Shown here in pieces: positions 10,401 to 20,000 of a stretch of 64,000 bases of DNA. The DNA is from Streptomyces qinzhouensis (GTDB lineage Bacteria; Actinomycetota; Actinomycetes; Streptomycetales; Streptomycetaceae): NCBI RefSeq assembly GCF_007856155.1, contig NZ_CP042266.1:682001-746000 (forward strand), read 5' to 3'. Positions within the stretch are counted from its first letter, which is position 1; each line of letters opens with the position of its first letter. The notes under the pieces are model-generated. The model searched no databases, was not told where the DNA came from, and was given only the letters and a program-made list of their open reading frames with translations. Made by a program: the position numbers and the translations under genes.

Positions 10401-10727
10401 TCAGCGCGCGCCGGCCCGGGAGGCGGCGTACCGGCGGCGGCTGCGGAGCATGCCCTCGTCGGAGAGGGTGAACACATCGACGAAGTCGACCTGCTGGGGG
10501 CTGACCCGGCCGATCGCGACCACACAGTCGCCGGAGGCGACGATGCGGTCGATGTCGTGACGGCAGCCCAGCGCCGGTGGCTCGGGGCGGGCGTCCTCGT
10601 GGAGCAGGGAGAGATATCCGTCCACGTCCCCGATGTCGAGATAGTGGTAGGCCAGCCGCACATGGTCGACCCCGGAGTCCGTGACGAGGCTGCTGGGCAG
10701 CAGCTTCCTCGGGTGGCGACTGTTCAT
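10401..10727 (-). CDS. SnoaL-like (NTF2-fold) protein
   Basis: A 108-residue protein whose layout fits a SnoaL-like/NTF2-fold domain: VRLAYHYLDIGDVDGYLSLLHEDARPEPPALG, then the strands CVVAIGRVSPQQVDFVDVFTLSDEG. This fold is used by small cyclases, hydroxylases, isomerases and non-catalytic binding proteins, so function cannot be inferred. ATG 10727 has an AAAGGA ribosome site just upstream and is preferred over the longer frame to 10778. It is divergent from the SARP regulator and shares a spacer with 11-bp-spaced CTATCG repeats, so it is probably under SARP control and part of the cluster. Confidence 0.7.
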   Translation of the reverse strand: MNSRHPRKLLPSSLVTDSGVDHVRLAYHYLDIGDVDGYLSLLHEDARPEPPALGCRHDIDRIVASGDCVVAIGRVSPQQVDFVDVFTLSDEGMLRSRRRYAASRAGAR

Positions 10728-10803
10728 GGCACGTCCTTTCGTACGACCGCCCCGCGGACGGGCGGAAGCTCCCACCACCGTGCTCCGGCGGCGTAACCTC
10801 CGC

Positions 10804-10820
10804 CTATCGCGGCACTATCG
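10804..10820. promoter_or_regulatory. SARP-type direct repeat, 11-bp spacing
   Basis: CTATCG occurs at 10804-10809 and again at 10815-10820, one helical turn apart, between the SnoaL-like gene and the SARP gene. SARP proteins characteristically bind short direct repeats spaced 11 bp (or 22 bp) just upstream of the -10 region. Eight bases beyond the minus-strand copy lies TACGCC, a weak -10 candidate for the SnoaL-like gene. The same motif pair recurs at 14681-14697. Confidence 0.6.
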
Positions 10821-10945
10821 TCACCATGGAATCTGCACACCGTTTACAACAGTGGAAATAGTCGGGAAGACTGTCCGCACACGTGTCCCGCACGTCTTTT
10901 CGGCACGGATCTGTTGGTCGGTCGTGTTCCTTGCTGGGAGAGACT

Positions 10946-13900
10946 GTGGACTTATCGCCCGGCGAGGATCGCCGGACCCCTGACACCGTGGTCTTCCGGA
11001 TCCTCGGGCCGCTCCATGTACAGGGTCCGGACGGACAGGTGCGGATTCCGCCCGGGCGCCAGGAGGTGATCCTCGCCGCGCTGCTGCTGGAGGCGAACCG
11101 CGTCGTCAGCACGGACTATCTGGTGGATCTGATCTGGGAGGACGAACCCCCGGACACCGCCAGGACCCAGGTGCAGATCTGTGTGTCGCGGCTGCGGAAG
11201 CTGTTCGGCGGGCGGACGGTGGCCGCCGCCATCACCACCCGCCCGCCCGGCTACCTCCTCAAGACGGCGGACGGTTCGGTCGACGCGGCGCTGTTCGCCC
11301 GGTGGATCGCCGAAGCCCGGCTGGCCGGGAAGCGGCCCGGGGGCACGGCCGAAGCGGTGGAACTGCTGCGGTCGGCGGGCGAGCTGTGGCAGGGGAACTG
11401 TCTGAGCGGGATCGCGAGCGAGACGCTGCGCAGCAAGGCCCGGCAGTTGGACGAGGAGCGGCTGACGGCCGCGGAGCACCGGATCGATCTGGAGCTGGAG
11501 CTGGGCCGGCACCGCCAGCTGGTGGGCGAGATCCAGCTGCTGGTGCACGAGCATCCGCTGCGGGAGCAGCTGCGCGGCAAGCTGATGCTGGCGCTGTACC
11601 GCTCGGGTCGGCAGGCCGAGGCCCTGGATGTCTACCGGCTCGGCCGGGAGCTGCTGGTGGAGGAGCTGGGCCTGGAGCCCGGCGGGGAGCTGCGGAGCCT
11701 GAATTCGGCGATTCTCGCCGGTGAGGTGCCGCCGCCGAGGTTCGCCGGTCCGGCGCCCGGCGAGCGGGCGCGGCGGTCCGGGGGCGATGAACCGGAGCCC
11801 GCGGGTGGTCCGGGAACGGTGGATCCCGCGAGCGGTTCCCCGGTTCCGTCGGGTGCGGTGGAGGGCCGGGGCGCCCGGGAGTTACCGGACGGCGACGACG
11901 GTCCCCGGGCGGTGGCCGCGGTCTCCCGGCCCACCGCGGCCGGTGCCGCCGGTTCTCCGGTCCCCGCGGCACCGGCCGAGGTTCCGCGCCAACTGCCCTC
12001 CGACACCGCGGACTTCGTCGGCCACGGCGCCCGGATCGCGGATATCGAGCGGACGCTGCTGGGCCCGGGTGAGCGGCGGGCCGTGGGCCTGGTCGTGATC
12101 GTCGGCAAGCCGGGGACGGGGAAGTCGACGCTGGCCACGCATATCGCGCACCGGGTCGGCGAGACGCACTTCGCCGACGGTCAGCTCTACTGCGATCTGC
12201 GGGGTACGAGCGGCGCCCCGGCGACCGCCGGTGAGGTGCTGGGCCGGTTTCTGCGCGCCCTCGGCATCCCCGGCCCGGTCATCCCCGAATCCCTCGACGA
12301 GCGTGCCGAGATGTACCGGACGCTCCTCGGGTCCCGGCGGATCCTGGTGGTGCTGGACGACGCCGCGTCCGAGAGCCAGGTCCGGGCGCTGCTGCCGGGG
12401 GCCGGAAGCTGTGCGGTGCTGGTCACCAGCCGGGTGCGGATGACGGGGCTGCCGGGCGCGGACCGGGTGGAGCTGGATGTGCTGGAGACCGACGAGGCCC
12501 TGGAGCTGCTGGTCCGGGTGATCGGCGAGAAGCGGGTGGCGGGCGAGGAGGTCGCGGCGCGGGCGCTGATCCGGACCGTCGGCGGGCTGCCGCTGGCCCT
12601 GCGGATCGTGGCCGCCCGGCTGGCGGCCCGGCCGCACTGGACGCTGGCCTCGATGGTGCACCGGCTGGCGAACGAGCGGCACAAACTGGATGAACTCACC
12701 CACGGCGAGATGACGATGCGGGCGAGTCTGTCGCTGACGCACGACGGGCTGGGGTCCGGGGACCGGCAACTGCTGCGGCTGCTGAGCCTGGCACAGGGGC
12801 CGAGCCTGCCCGGCTGGCTCGCCGGAGCGCTCCTCGACGACCGCCGCCCCTACCCGTCGGATCTGCTGGAGCCGCTGGTCGATGTGCAGATGCTGGATGT
12901 GGTCGGGATGGAGTCCACGGGCGGCTTCCGTTACCGCTTCCACGAGATCATCCGGGTGTTCGCCCGGGAGCAGCTGGCCGCGCACGACACTCCGGCGACC
13001 CGGTCGGGGGCGCTGAACCGGATGCTCGGCTGCTGGATGGCGCTGGCCGAGGAGGCCCACCGCCGGGTGTACGGCGGTGACTTCACCGTGCTGCACGGAT
13101 CGGCGCCGCGGTGGGTGCCACCCGCCGCGCATGTGGACGAGCTGCTCGCCGACCCGATGGAGTGGCTGGACAGCGAGCACGCCAATCTGGTGCAGGCGGT
13201 CGAGCACGCGGCGGCCGAGCAGCTCGACGAGGTGTGCTGGGATCTGACGACGACGCTGGTCACGCTCTTCGAGACCCGTGGCTATCTGGACCACTGGGAG
13301 CGTACCCATCAGCTGGCGCTGCGGACGGCGCGGTCGGCGGGCAATCAGCGGGGCAGTGCCGCCGTACTGGCCTCGATGGGTTCGCTCTATCTCAGCCGCA
13401 GCCAGTACGACGAATCGCGGACCGCGCTGACCACGGCGCTGGGTCTGTTCAACGAGATCGAGGACCGGCAGGGGCTCGGGCTCTGCCATCGCGATCTGGC
13501 CCTGCTGGAACGATTCATCGGACATGAGCACCAGGCGCTCGAGCTGTACGACCGGGCCCTGCGCGATTTCGACGCGTCGGGCGATGTGGTGGGGCGGGCC
13601 ATCGTGCTGACCCAGAGCGCGCAGATCTGGATGCTGCGGGGGCAGAGCGCCACCGCGCAGAGCCGGCTGGACGAGGCGCTGGGCATCTATCGGCTGGTCG
13701 GCTACACCGGCGGCCAGGCCAGGGCCCTGCGCCGGGCCGGTCAGCTCCAGCAGCAGCAGGGCGAACTGGTCCGTGCGGTGGCGATGTTCACGGAGGTTCT
13801 GGAGCTGTGCCGGGACAGCGGTGACGTTATCGGGGAGGGCCATCTGCTGCGTGATCTGGGGCTGGCGCACGCCAGGATGGGTCAGGACGCTCCGGCCCGG

Positions 13901-14119
13901 GACTGTCTGGACCTGGCGCTGGGCATCCGGGAGCGGATCATGGACCTCGGCGGGGCGGCGCTCGTACGGCTGGATCTGGCGAAACTGCTCGCTTCGGACG
14001 GCGGGCCGGGTGACCGGGACCGTTCGCGGGAGCTGCTGCGGAGCGCTGTACAGGCCTTCAGGGACCGCCGGATGGAGCCGGAACTCGCGGAGGCGCAGCA
14101 GCTGCTGGCGGGTGGCTGA
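10946..14119 (+). CDS. Large SARP regulator (SARP-NB-ARC-TPR, AfsR type) with two TTA codons
   Basis: A cluster-situated activator of 1057 residues. In order it has an OmpR-like winged-helix DNA-binding domain (about 12-100), a BTAD helical domain (about 105-255), a Pro/Gly-rich linker, an NB-ARC-type NTPase with P-loop VGKPGTGKST (near residue 390) and VLVTSR, and C-terminal tetratricopeptide repeats (about 780-1055). I chose GTG 10946 because GGGAGAG lies 5 bases upstream and conservation starts soon after; GTG 10883 is the alternative. Codon 3 is TTA (10952-10954) and a second in-frame TTA lies at 11882-11884, so translation should depend on the bldA tRNA. It probably controls the NRPS genes downstream and, through the CTATCG repeats, its neighbours. 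Confidence 0.93.
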   Translation: MDLSPGEDRRTPDTVVFRILGPLHVQGPDGQVRIPPGRQEVILAALLLEANRVVSTDYLVDLIWEDEPPDTARTQVQICVSRLRKLFGGRTVAAAITTRPPGYLLKTADGSVDAALFARWIAEARLAGKRPGGTAEAVELLRSAGELWQGNCLSGIASETLRSKARQLDEERLTAAEHRIDLELELGRHRQLVGEIQLLVHEHPLREQLRGKLMLALYRSGRQAEALDVYRLGRELLVEELGLEPGGELRSLNSAILAGEVPPPRFAGPAPGERARRSGGDEPEPAGGPGTVDPASGSPVPSGAVEGRGARELPDGDDGPRAVAAVSRPTAAGAAGSPVPAAPAEVPRQLPSDTADFVGHGARIADIERTLLGPGERRAVGLVVIVGKPGTGKSTLATHIAHRVGETHFADGQLYCDLRGTSGAPATAGEVLGRFLRALGIPGPVIPESLDERAEMYRTLLGSRRILVVLDDAASESQVRALLPGAGSCAVLVTSRVRMTGLPGADRVELDVLETDEALELLVRVIGEKRVAGEEVAARALIRTVGGLPLALRIVAARLAARPHWTLASMVHRLANERHKLDELTHGEMTMRASLSLTHDGLGSGDRQLLRLLSLAQGPSLPGWLAGALLDDRRPYPSDLLEPLVDVQMLDVVGMESTGGFRYRFHEIIRVFAREQLAAHDTPATRSGALNRMLGCWMALAEEAHRRVYGGDFTVLHGSAPRWVPPAAHVDELLADPMEWLDSEHANLVQAVEHAAAEQLDEVCWDLTTTLVTLFETRGYLDHWERTHQLALRTARSAGNQRGSAAVLASMGSLYLSRSQYDESRTALTTALGLFNEIEDRQGLGLCHRDLALLERFIGHEHQALELYDRALRDFDASGDVVGRAIVLTQSAQIWMLRGQSATAQSRLDEALGIYRLVGYTGGQARALRRAGQLQQQQGELVRAVAMFTEVLELCRDSGDVIGEGHLLRDLGLAHARMGQDAPARDCLDLALGIRERIMDLGGAALVRLDLAKLLASDGGPGDRDRSRELLRSAVQAFRDRRMEPELAEAQQLLAGG

Positions 14120-14340
14120 CGCGGAGCTGTAGCCGGTACGGGCGGGGCGGGGGGCCGGCGGGCGGGGTACGGGTCCCGGGTGTCCGGTCGTCGGTCGGCC
14201 GGTGCGGGAGCGGTTCGGGGCCTTCGCCGGTGGCGCCGTCGGCGGGCGCCGGATGCGCTGATATTCCGGGGGCCGGGTCTTTCGTGGTCCGGGGGCCGCC
14301 TGCGGCCGGGGTGGTGCTCGGGTGGTGTCCGCGTCGGGGA

Positions 14341-14381
14341 GTCAGTCCCAGGGGTCATTCATGGCCGTCAGTCCCAGGGGT
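14341..14381. repeat. Duplicated 3' end of the small peptide gene
   Basis: The 15-base string GTCAGTCCCAGGGGT occurs at 14341-14355 and 14367-14381. The second copy encodes the last residues and stop (NPWD-stop) of the minus-strand peptide gene; the first lies just past its stop codon and repeats the same coding end. Confidence 0.7.
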
Positions 14382-14577
14382 TGTTGACGTTGGAGGGGGT
14401 CGGGGTCGGGGTCGGGGTCGGCGTGGGGGCCGGGGCGGGTCCGGCGTCCCGCACTGCGGCGGAGCCGGCGCCGGCCGGGGTTCCCGCGTCGGCCAGGGCC
14501 GCCTGGGTGCCGAACAGTGCGGCGCCGGCGACGGCGGCGGTGACCGCCGCGGTGCGGAGGGCCTGGGTGAGTGCCAT
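14368..14577 (-). CDS. Small secreted peptide with Pro-Thr tail
   Basis: A 69-residue protein with a signal peptide (MALTQALRTAAVTAAVAGAA...), a likely signal peptidase site around ALADA-GTP (residues 28-32), an Ala/Gly-rich stretch, a (Pro-Thr)5 tract encoded by 6-bp repeats, and the C-terminus NVNNPWD. It has no Cys and no known domain. ATG 14577 has a GAAGGGA ribosome site upstream. It sits between the SARP gene and the XRE regulator, with an 11-bp-spaced CTATCG/CTATCA pair about 100 bp upstream of its start, so it is probably in the SARP regulon. It could be a secreted signal or cell-wall-associated peptide; this is a guess from layout. Confidence 0.65.
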   Translation of the reverse strand: MALTQALRTAAVTAAVAGAALFGTQAALADAGTPAGAGSAAVRDAGPAPAPTPTPTPTPTPSNVNNPWD

Positions 14578-14680
14578 GGTCCTGTCCCTTCCTTCGGGGC
14601 GTCCCCGCCGGTTGCGGGGCGTTTCCTTCTTCGTGGGCACCACGCTAGGAATGGGCGGAATCGCCGGACCGGCCCTCCTC

Positions 14681-14697
14681 CTATCGCCCGGCTATCA
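14681..14697. promoter_or_regulatory. Second SARP-type direct repeat, 11-bp spacing
   Basis: CTATCG at 14681-14686 and CTATCA at 14692-14697, 11 bp apart, upstream of the small secreted peptide gene. Motif and spacing match the pair at 10804-10820. Confidence 0.55.
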
Positions 14698-14995
14698 CGG
14701 GGCGGAGCGCTGTCGCGCCGAGCGGGAAGGGCCGGGCCGTACGGCCTCCCGGACGGCACCGTTCCGCGCCTGCGGCGATCGTGCGGGCCGCGTTCCGGCG
14801 GGGTGCCCGGGGGTCTCGTACCCCTGGGGACGACGGCGGGGTACGGCCGGGACCGGATCCGGGAGACCCGGCTCCGACGTGCGGGTTTCGCCGTTCGGGC
14901 CGGGGCTGTGGGGCATTTCGCCGGAGGGCCGGGGAGGGTCCGGCGCGGTCCCGGACCGGTGGACGCTGTTGGTCGGCCGGGGCTCGGGGCCGCCC

Positions 14996-15020
14996 GCGAT
15001 AGCGGCGGGCGCGCTATCGC
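14996..15020. promoter_or_regulatory. Perfect inverted repeat containing the CGATAG motif
   Basis: GCGATAGCG (14996-15004) and CGCTATCGC (15012-15020) form a perfect 9-bp dyad with a 7-base centre, about 310 bp upstream of the XRE regulator. It uses the same hexamer as the direct repeats but in inverted orientation, so a dimeric regulator is possible. Confidence 0.5.
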
Positions 15021-15329
15021 GCCGTACGGTCCGGCGCGGGTTGGATTTCTTCTTCCCCGGAGTCCGGCAGCTGCCCCGGCCCGGTCCCGCCGCAGTCCCG
15101 GGTGCAACGGCAGGCCCGGGCGTCCCACCGACCCCATGGGTGCCCGGTGCCGGGCCATCGGGCGGCCGGTCCGGCGTGCGGCGCCGGAGGGGTGTCCCGC
15201 CCGGGTGATAGCGGACCGGCTCGCCGGCCGCCGCGGTTCCTGGCGCGCTGGGCGGCGAGGCGATGGTGGCGCGATAGCGGGCTGCCGACGATAGGAGCTG
15301 TCCCTCCCCAACCCGTCCAGGGAGCACCC

Positions 15330-16694
15330 ATGAACCCCGCGCACTCCGCAGAGACCGTTTCGGATTCACCGGTAGGTGCCCTGATAAGGGCCCATCGGTT
15401 GCGTATCGGACTCACCCAGCGGGAGCTGGCCGATCTGTCCACCATCAGCGTGCGGGCGATCCGCGATCTGGAACACGGCCGCGCCACCCGTCCCCGTACC
15501 GACACGGTGCGGCTGATGGCGGATGCCCTGCGGCTGGGTCCCCGGGCCAGAGCCGCGCTGGAGGAGGCCGCCCGCCCGGGCCGGGCGGGCAGAACCCCGG
15601 CGGGGCCCCCGGCCCCGCCGAACGCCCCGAAGCCGCTGTTGGGCCGGGAGACGGAGGTCTCCACCCTGGTACGGGAGCTGGCGCCGGACGGCGGCGAGTG
15701 CCTGGTGCATCTGGTGGGGCTGCCCGGGGTCGGCAAGACCCGGGTGGCGCTGGCCGCGGCGGCGGCGGTGCACGGCTCCGGGATGCCGGTGCTGTGGCAC
15801 GCCTTTCCCGGTGCGGCGCGCGAGTACGTACCGACGGCGCCCGGACCGTGGTCGGAGCTGACGGACCGGCTCGTGGCGGGGCTGTACGAGTCCGGGTTAT
15901 CGCGCCGGGAGCCCGCGGGCGGGGAGTCGGCGAGCGCGCTGCTGGGCGAGGGACCGGTCCTGCTGGTGCTCGACGGCGCCCCGGCGCGCGCCCCCCGTGC
16001 CGACCGGCTGACCCGGCTGCTGCACGAGGTGCCGGGGCTGCGGCTGCTGGTGACCTCCGACGAGCCGTGGCAGGCCCCCGGTGAACGGCTCTTCCTGCTC
16101 TGCCCGCTGCCCGTACCGGCCGGTAGCGCCCGGGACACGGCGGACGGGGACGAATCCGAGCCCGCGGTACGGATGTTCCTCGACCAGGTACGGCGGGTGC
16201 GGGCGACCCCGGCGGTGACGGCCGCCGACCGGGAGCGGGCGGTACGGATCTGCCGGCTCCTCGACGGGCATCCGGGGGCGCTGTCGGCCGCCGCCTCCTG
16301 GCTGGTCGTCTCCGATCTGGCGGCGCTGTGCGACACGCTGGCGGTGGATCCGGCGGCGTTCCTCGATCATCTCGGCGGCCGGGACGACCGGCTCCGCGAG
16401 TCCTTGTACGGCCGGATCGGCCGGCTGCCCGAGGGGCCGCGCGCCGTACTCGACGCGCTGTGCGCCGCGCCGGGCCCGGACTCCGTCGCCGACGGCTTCG
16501 GACTGCCCGCGCTCACCGGGCTGACCGGCGGCAGCCTGCCCGAGTGCGGGCGGCGGCTGCGGGAGCTGCTGCTGTCGGGTCTGGTCCGGGCGGACCACGA
16601 GGACGGTACGGCCCGTTTCCGGGTGCCCGCGCTGGTACGGGCGCTGGTCTGCGCGGCCCCGACGGGCGCGCCGCAGGCAACTGCCGCTGTCTGA
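15330..16694 (+). CDS. XRE-family regulator fused to an NTPase domain, one TTA codon
   Basis: A 454-residue regulator. The Cro/C1-type helix-turn-helix is at about 16-72 (LRIGLTQRELADLSTISVRAIRDLEHGR). A Pro-rich linker follows, then an ATPase-like domain with P-loop VGLPGVGKTR, VLLVLDGAP and LRLLVTSDE, in the style of SARP/LuxR-associated NB-ARC proteins but without TPRs. ATG 15330 has AGGGAG 6 bases upstream. Leu codon 190 is TTA (15897-15899, in ESGLSRR), which predicts bldA control. CGATAG boxes lie immediately upstream. It is directly upstream of the first NRPS gene on the same strand and is a likely second pathway-specific regulator. Confidence 0.85.
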   Translation: MNPAHSAETVSDSPVGALIRAHRLRIGLTQRELADLSTISVRAIRDLEHGRATRPRTDTVRLMADALRLGPRARAALEEAARPGRAGRTPAGPPAPPNAPKPLLGRETEVSTLVRELAPDGGECLVHLVGLPGVGKTRVALAAAAAVHGSGMPVLWHAFPGAAREYVPTAPGPWSELTDRLVAGLYESGLSRREPAGGESASALLGEGPVLLVLDGAPARAPRADRLTRLLHEVPGLRLLVTSDEPWQAPGERLFLLCPLPVPAGSARDTADGDESEPAVRMFLDQVRRVRATPAVTAADRERAVRICRLLDGHPGALSAAASWLVVSDLAALCDTLAVDPAAFLDHLGGRDDRLRESLYGRIGRLPEGPRAVLDALCAAPGPDSVADGFGLPALTGLTGGSLPECGRRLRELLLSGLVRADHEDGTARFRVPALVRALVCAAPTGAPQATAAV

Positions 16695-17083
16695 ACTGCT
16701 CCCGGAGTGCCGGGACAACTGCCGCCCGGGGCCGGACGGCGCGGATTGGATGGGCGCAGGTCGTTCTCCCGCGACCGCCGCGCACCGGACCCGTTCACCG
16801 CACCGCACCGCACGGCACGCACCGCACCGTCCGAATGAACCCGTTCACCGGCCGGTTCACGGGCCCGGCGGGCCCGCCCGCCCGCCCGACATCGGACGTA
16901 CGAGCCCGGCGCCGGCCGTGGGAGACGGCCCGTCCCTCGTACCGCGCCCACCCGCCGCACCACCACGGCACCACCGCACCACCGCACCACCGCCGGACCG
17001 TTCCGCCGCCGCGGAGCGGATCCGCACCCGCCGAGCCGTCGCGCCGCATCCGTCGCGCCGACCTGTCCCCGAGGAGCGACCGT
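16695..17083. other. Low-complexity leader upstream of the first NRPS gene
   Basis: This 389-bp gap has no credible gene. It contains short tandem tracts of GCACC around 16800-16830 and CACCACCGC around 16965-16995. The NRPS frame is open through it, but the ribosome site GAGGAG (17071-17076) and the start of the C domain mark ATG 17084 as the real start. I found no clear promoter. Confidence 0.4.
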
Positions 17084-20000
17084 ATGTCATCCGAGGCATC
17101 CGTCAGGCTGCCGCTTTCGGCGGCCCAGCGCGAGATCTGGCTGGCCCACACGCTGGATCCGTCCGGCCGCCGCTACAACATCGGCGAGTACCGGGAGCTG
17201 CGCGGCCGGGTCGATCCGGAGCTGGTCCGGGCCGCGTTCCGGCAGCTCGCCGTGGAGACCGACGCGATACGGATCCGGGGTGTCGGCGCGGACGGCGACG
17301 GCCCCTGGCAGACCCTGCACGCCGACCCGGGCGACCAGGAGCCGGCGCTGGTGGACCTCAGCGGCGCCGAGGACCCGGCCGCCGCGGCCCGCGACTGGAT
17401 GGCGGCCGAGCTCGCCCGCCCGTTCGATCTGGCGGCGGACTGGCTGACCCGGCACGCCCTGGTGAAGGCCGGTGAGGAGCTGTGGTTCTACTTCCTCGGT
17501 GTCCACCATCTGGTCAACGACGGCGCCGGGCAGTCCCTGCTGGGCGCCCGGCTGGTGGAGCTGTACGAGGACGCGGCGGCCGAGCGGCCGTGGCGTCCGT
17601 CGCCGTTCGGTTCGCTGGCGGAGCTGCTCGCCGAGGACACCGGGTACCGGGAGTCGCCGCAGGCGGCGGAGGACCGGGCGTACTGGATCGCGAAGACGGC
17701 GGACCCGCCGCCGGCCGCGCGGATCGCCGGGGGGCGCTCGGCGCCCGTACCGCCCGGTTCGCTGCCGTTCGTACGGCGTACGGTGACCCTCCCCGCGCCG
17801 TACGCCCGGCAGTTGCGGGAGGTGGCCCGCGCGCACGGGGCACCGTGGACGAGGGCGGTGATCGCCCTGGTCGCCGCCTATGTCCACCGGGCCTCCGGAA
17901 CGGACGCCGAGGAGCTGACGCTGGCGCTGCCGGTGCGGGCGCGGACCGGGGAGACGGCCCGCAGCACCCCGGCGATGATGTCGAACATCATTCCGCTGCG
18001 GCTGCCGGTGCCCGCGGGCGGCACCCTGGCGGGGCTGCTGGGGGCGGTGGTGACGGAGGTCCGGCAGGGGCTGCGGCGGCAGCGGACCCGGTTCGAGGAG
18101 TTGGGCCCGGAGGGCGCGCCCGGGCGGCCGCCGGTCTCCCTGCAGCTGAACATCATGGCGTTCGCACCGGGCATGAGGTTCTTCGGTGTGCCGACCACCC
18201 AGCACAACCTGGGGAACGGGCCGGTGGACGGGCTGACGGTCGCGGTCTACGACCTGGGGCCGGAGGACGGGCTGCGGATCGACTTCGACGCGGCGCCGGA
18301 GGCCTGCGACACGGCTGCCGTCGCCGCGCACCAGGACCGCTTCGTCCGCTTCGTGGGCACCGCGCTCGCCGCCCCCGAACAGCCGCTCTCACGGCTGGAG
18401 CTGATGGACGAGCGGGAGCGGCATCAGGTGCTGCACGAGTGGACCGGGGTGCGGGTGCCGGTGGACGACCGGACGCTGCACGCGCGGTTCGAGGAGCAGG
18501 CCTGGATCCGGCCCGGGGCGGTCGCCGTCGTCTTCGGCGAGGAACACCTCACCTACGGCGAACTCGACCGCGCGGCCAACCGGCTGGCCCACCATCTGCG
18601 CGCGACCACCGGGCTCAAACGCGGCGACCTCGCGGGCATCCTCGTCGACCGCTCCCTGCCGCTGGCCACCGGAATCCTCGCCGTACTCAAAACCGGCGCC
18701 GCCTACACCCTCCTCGACCCCGACTACCCGGATCTGCGGCTCACCGACACCGCGACCGAAGCCGGGATCGCCACCCTCCTCACCACGGACGGATACGCCC
18801 ACCGGGTGCCGGGCCCCTGGCCGACGGTACGTATCGACTCCGAGGCGGCGGCCGTCGCGGCCCGGCCGGACACTCGCCCCCGCTCCGCGCCGACGGGGAA
18901 GCCGACGGGGGACGACTCCGCCTGTGTGATGTTCACTTCGGGGTCGACGGGACGCCCGAAAGGGATCCTCTCCTCCCACCGGAACCTCACCTCCACCCTC
19001 ACCGGGCAGACCTACTGCACCTTCGGCCCCGGCGAAACCTTCCTCCAATGCTCACCCGTCTCCTGGGACGCCTTCAGCCTCGAATTCTGGGGCGCCCTCC
19101 TCCACGGCGGCACCACCGTCCTCCAACCCGGACAACGCCCCGAACCCGCCCTCATCGCCCACCTCACCCCCCACCACCACATCACCATGCTCCAACTCTC
19201 CTCCAGCCTCTTCAACTACCTCACCGACGAACACCCCACCACCTTCACCACCACCCACACCGCCTACACCGGCGGCGAACCCGCCTCCCCCACCCACATC
19301 CACACCCTCCAAAAACACCACCCCCACCTCACCATCACCAACGGCTACGGACCCGCCGAATCCCTCGGCTTCACCACCACCCACACCATCCCCCAACCCA
19401 CCACCGAAACCACCCCCCACACCACACCCATCGGCACACCCCTCACCAACAAACACGCCTACATCCTCGACCAACACCTCCAACCCGTACCCCCCAACAC
19501 CACCGGCGAGCTCTACCTCACCGGCCACGGCATCGCCCACGGCTACCTCACCCAACCCACCACCACCGCAACCCGCTTCACCCCCAACCCCTACGGACCC
19601 CCCGGCACCCGCCTCTACCGCACCGGCGACCAAGCCCACTGGGACACCCACGGCAACCTCCACTACACCGGCCGCACCGACACCCAAATCAAAATCCGCG
19701 GCTTCCGCATCGAACCCACCGAAATCGAAAACACCCTCACCACCCACCCCCACATCACCCAAGCCACCACCACCCACACCAACAACCACATCACCGCCCA
19801 CATCACCACCACCCCCAACACCACCACCACACCCCACGACATCCGCACCTACCTCCGCCAACACCTCCCCGACCACCTCATCCCCACCCACATCACCACC
19901 CACCAACAACTCCCCCTCACCCCCAACGGCAAAATCGACAAACGCGCACTGTCCCGGACTGCCGTCCCCGTCGCCGAGGAGAGCGGGCGGGCAGCCCGTA

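Larger units (their letters stand above)
14578..15329. other. 752-bp regulatory intergenic region
   Basis: This gene-free stretch lies between the divergent peptide gene and the XRE regulator. Long frames cross it but have no plausible start, domain or composition. It contains at least six CTATCG/CGATAG-like hexamers: a direct pair at 14681-14697, an inverted pair at 14997-15019, TGATAG at 15206-15211, and CGATAG at 15272-15277 and 15289-15294 (17 bp apart, only 36 bp before the regulator's ATG). I read it as a dense binding region for the SARP and/or the XRE regulator. Confidence 0.55.

Noticed and set aside
14230..15294. Plus-strand frames of about 340-350 codons between SARP and XRE genes
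   Set aside because: Gly/Arg-rich translation without domains; overlaps the peptide gene and the CTATCG motif region; no ribosome site.
16328..17083. N-terminal extension of the first NRPS frame by 252 codons
   Set aside because: It overlaps the XRE regulator gene and a low-complexity leader, has no domain, and the ribosome site and C-domain start support ATG 17084.
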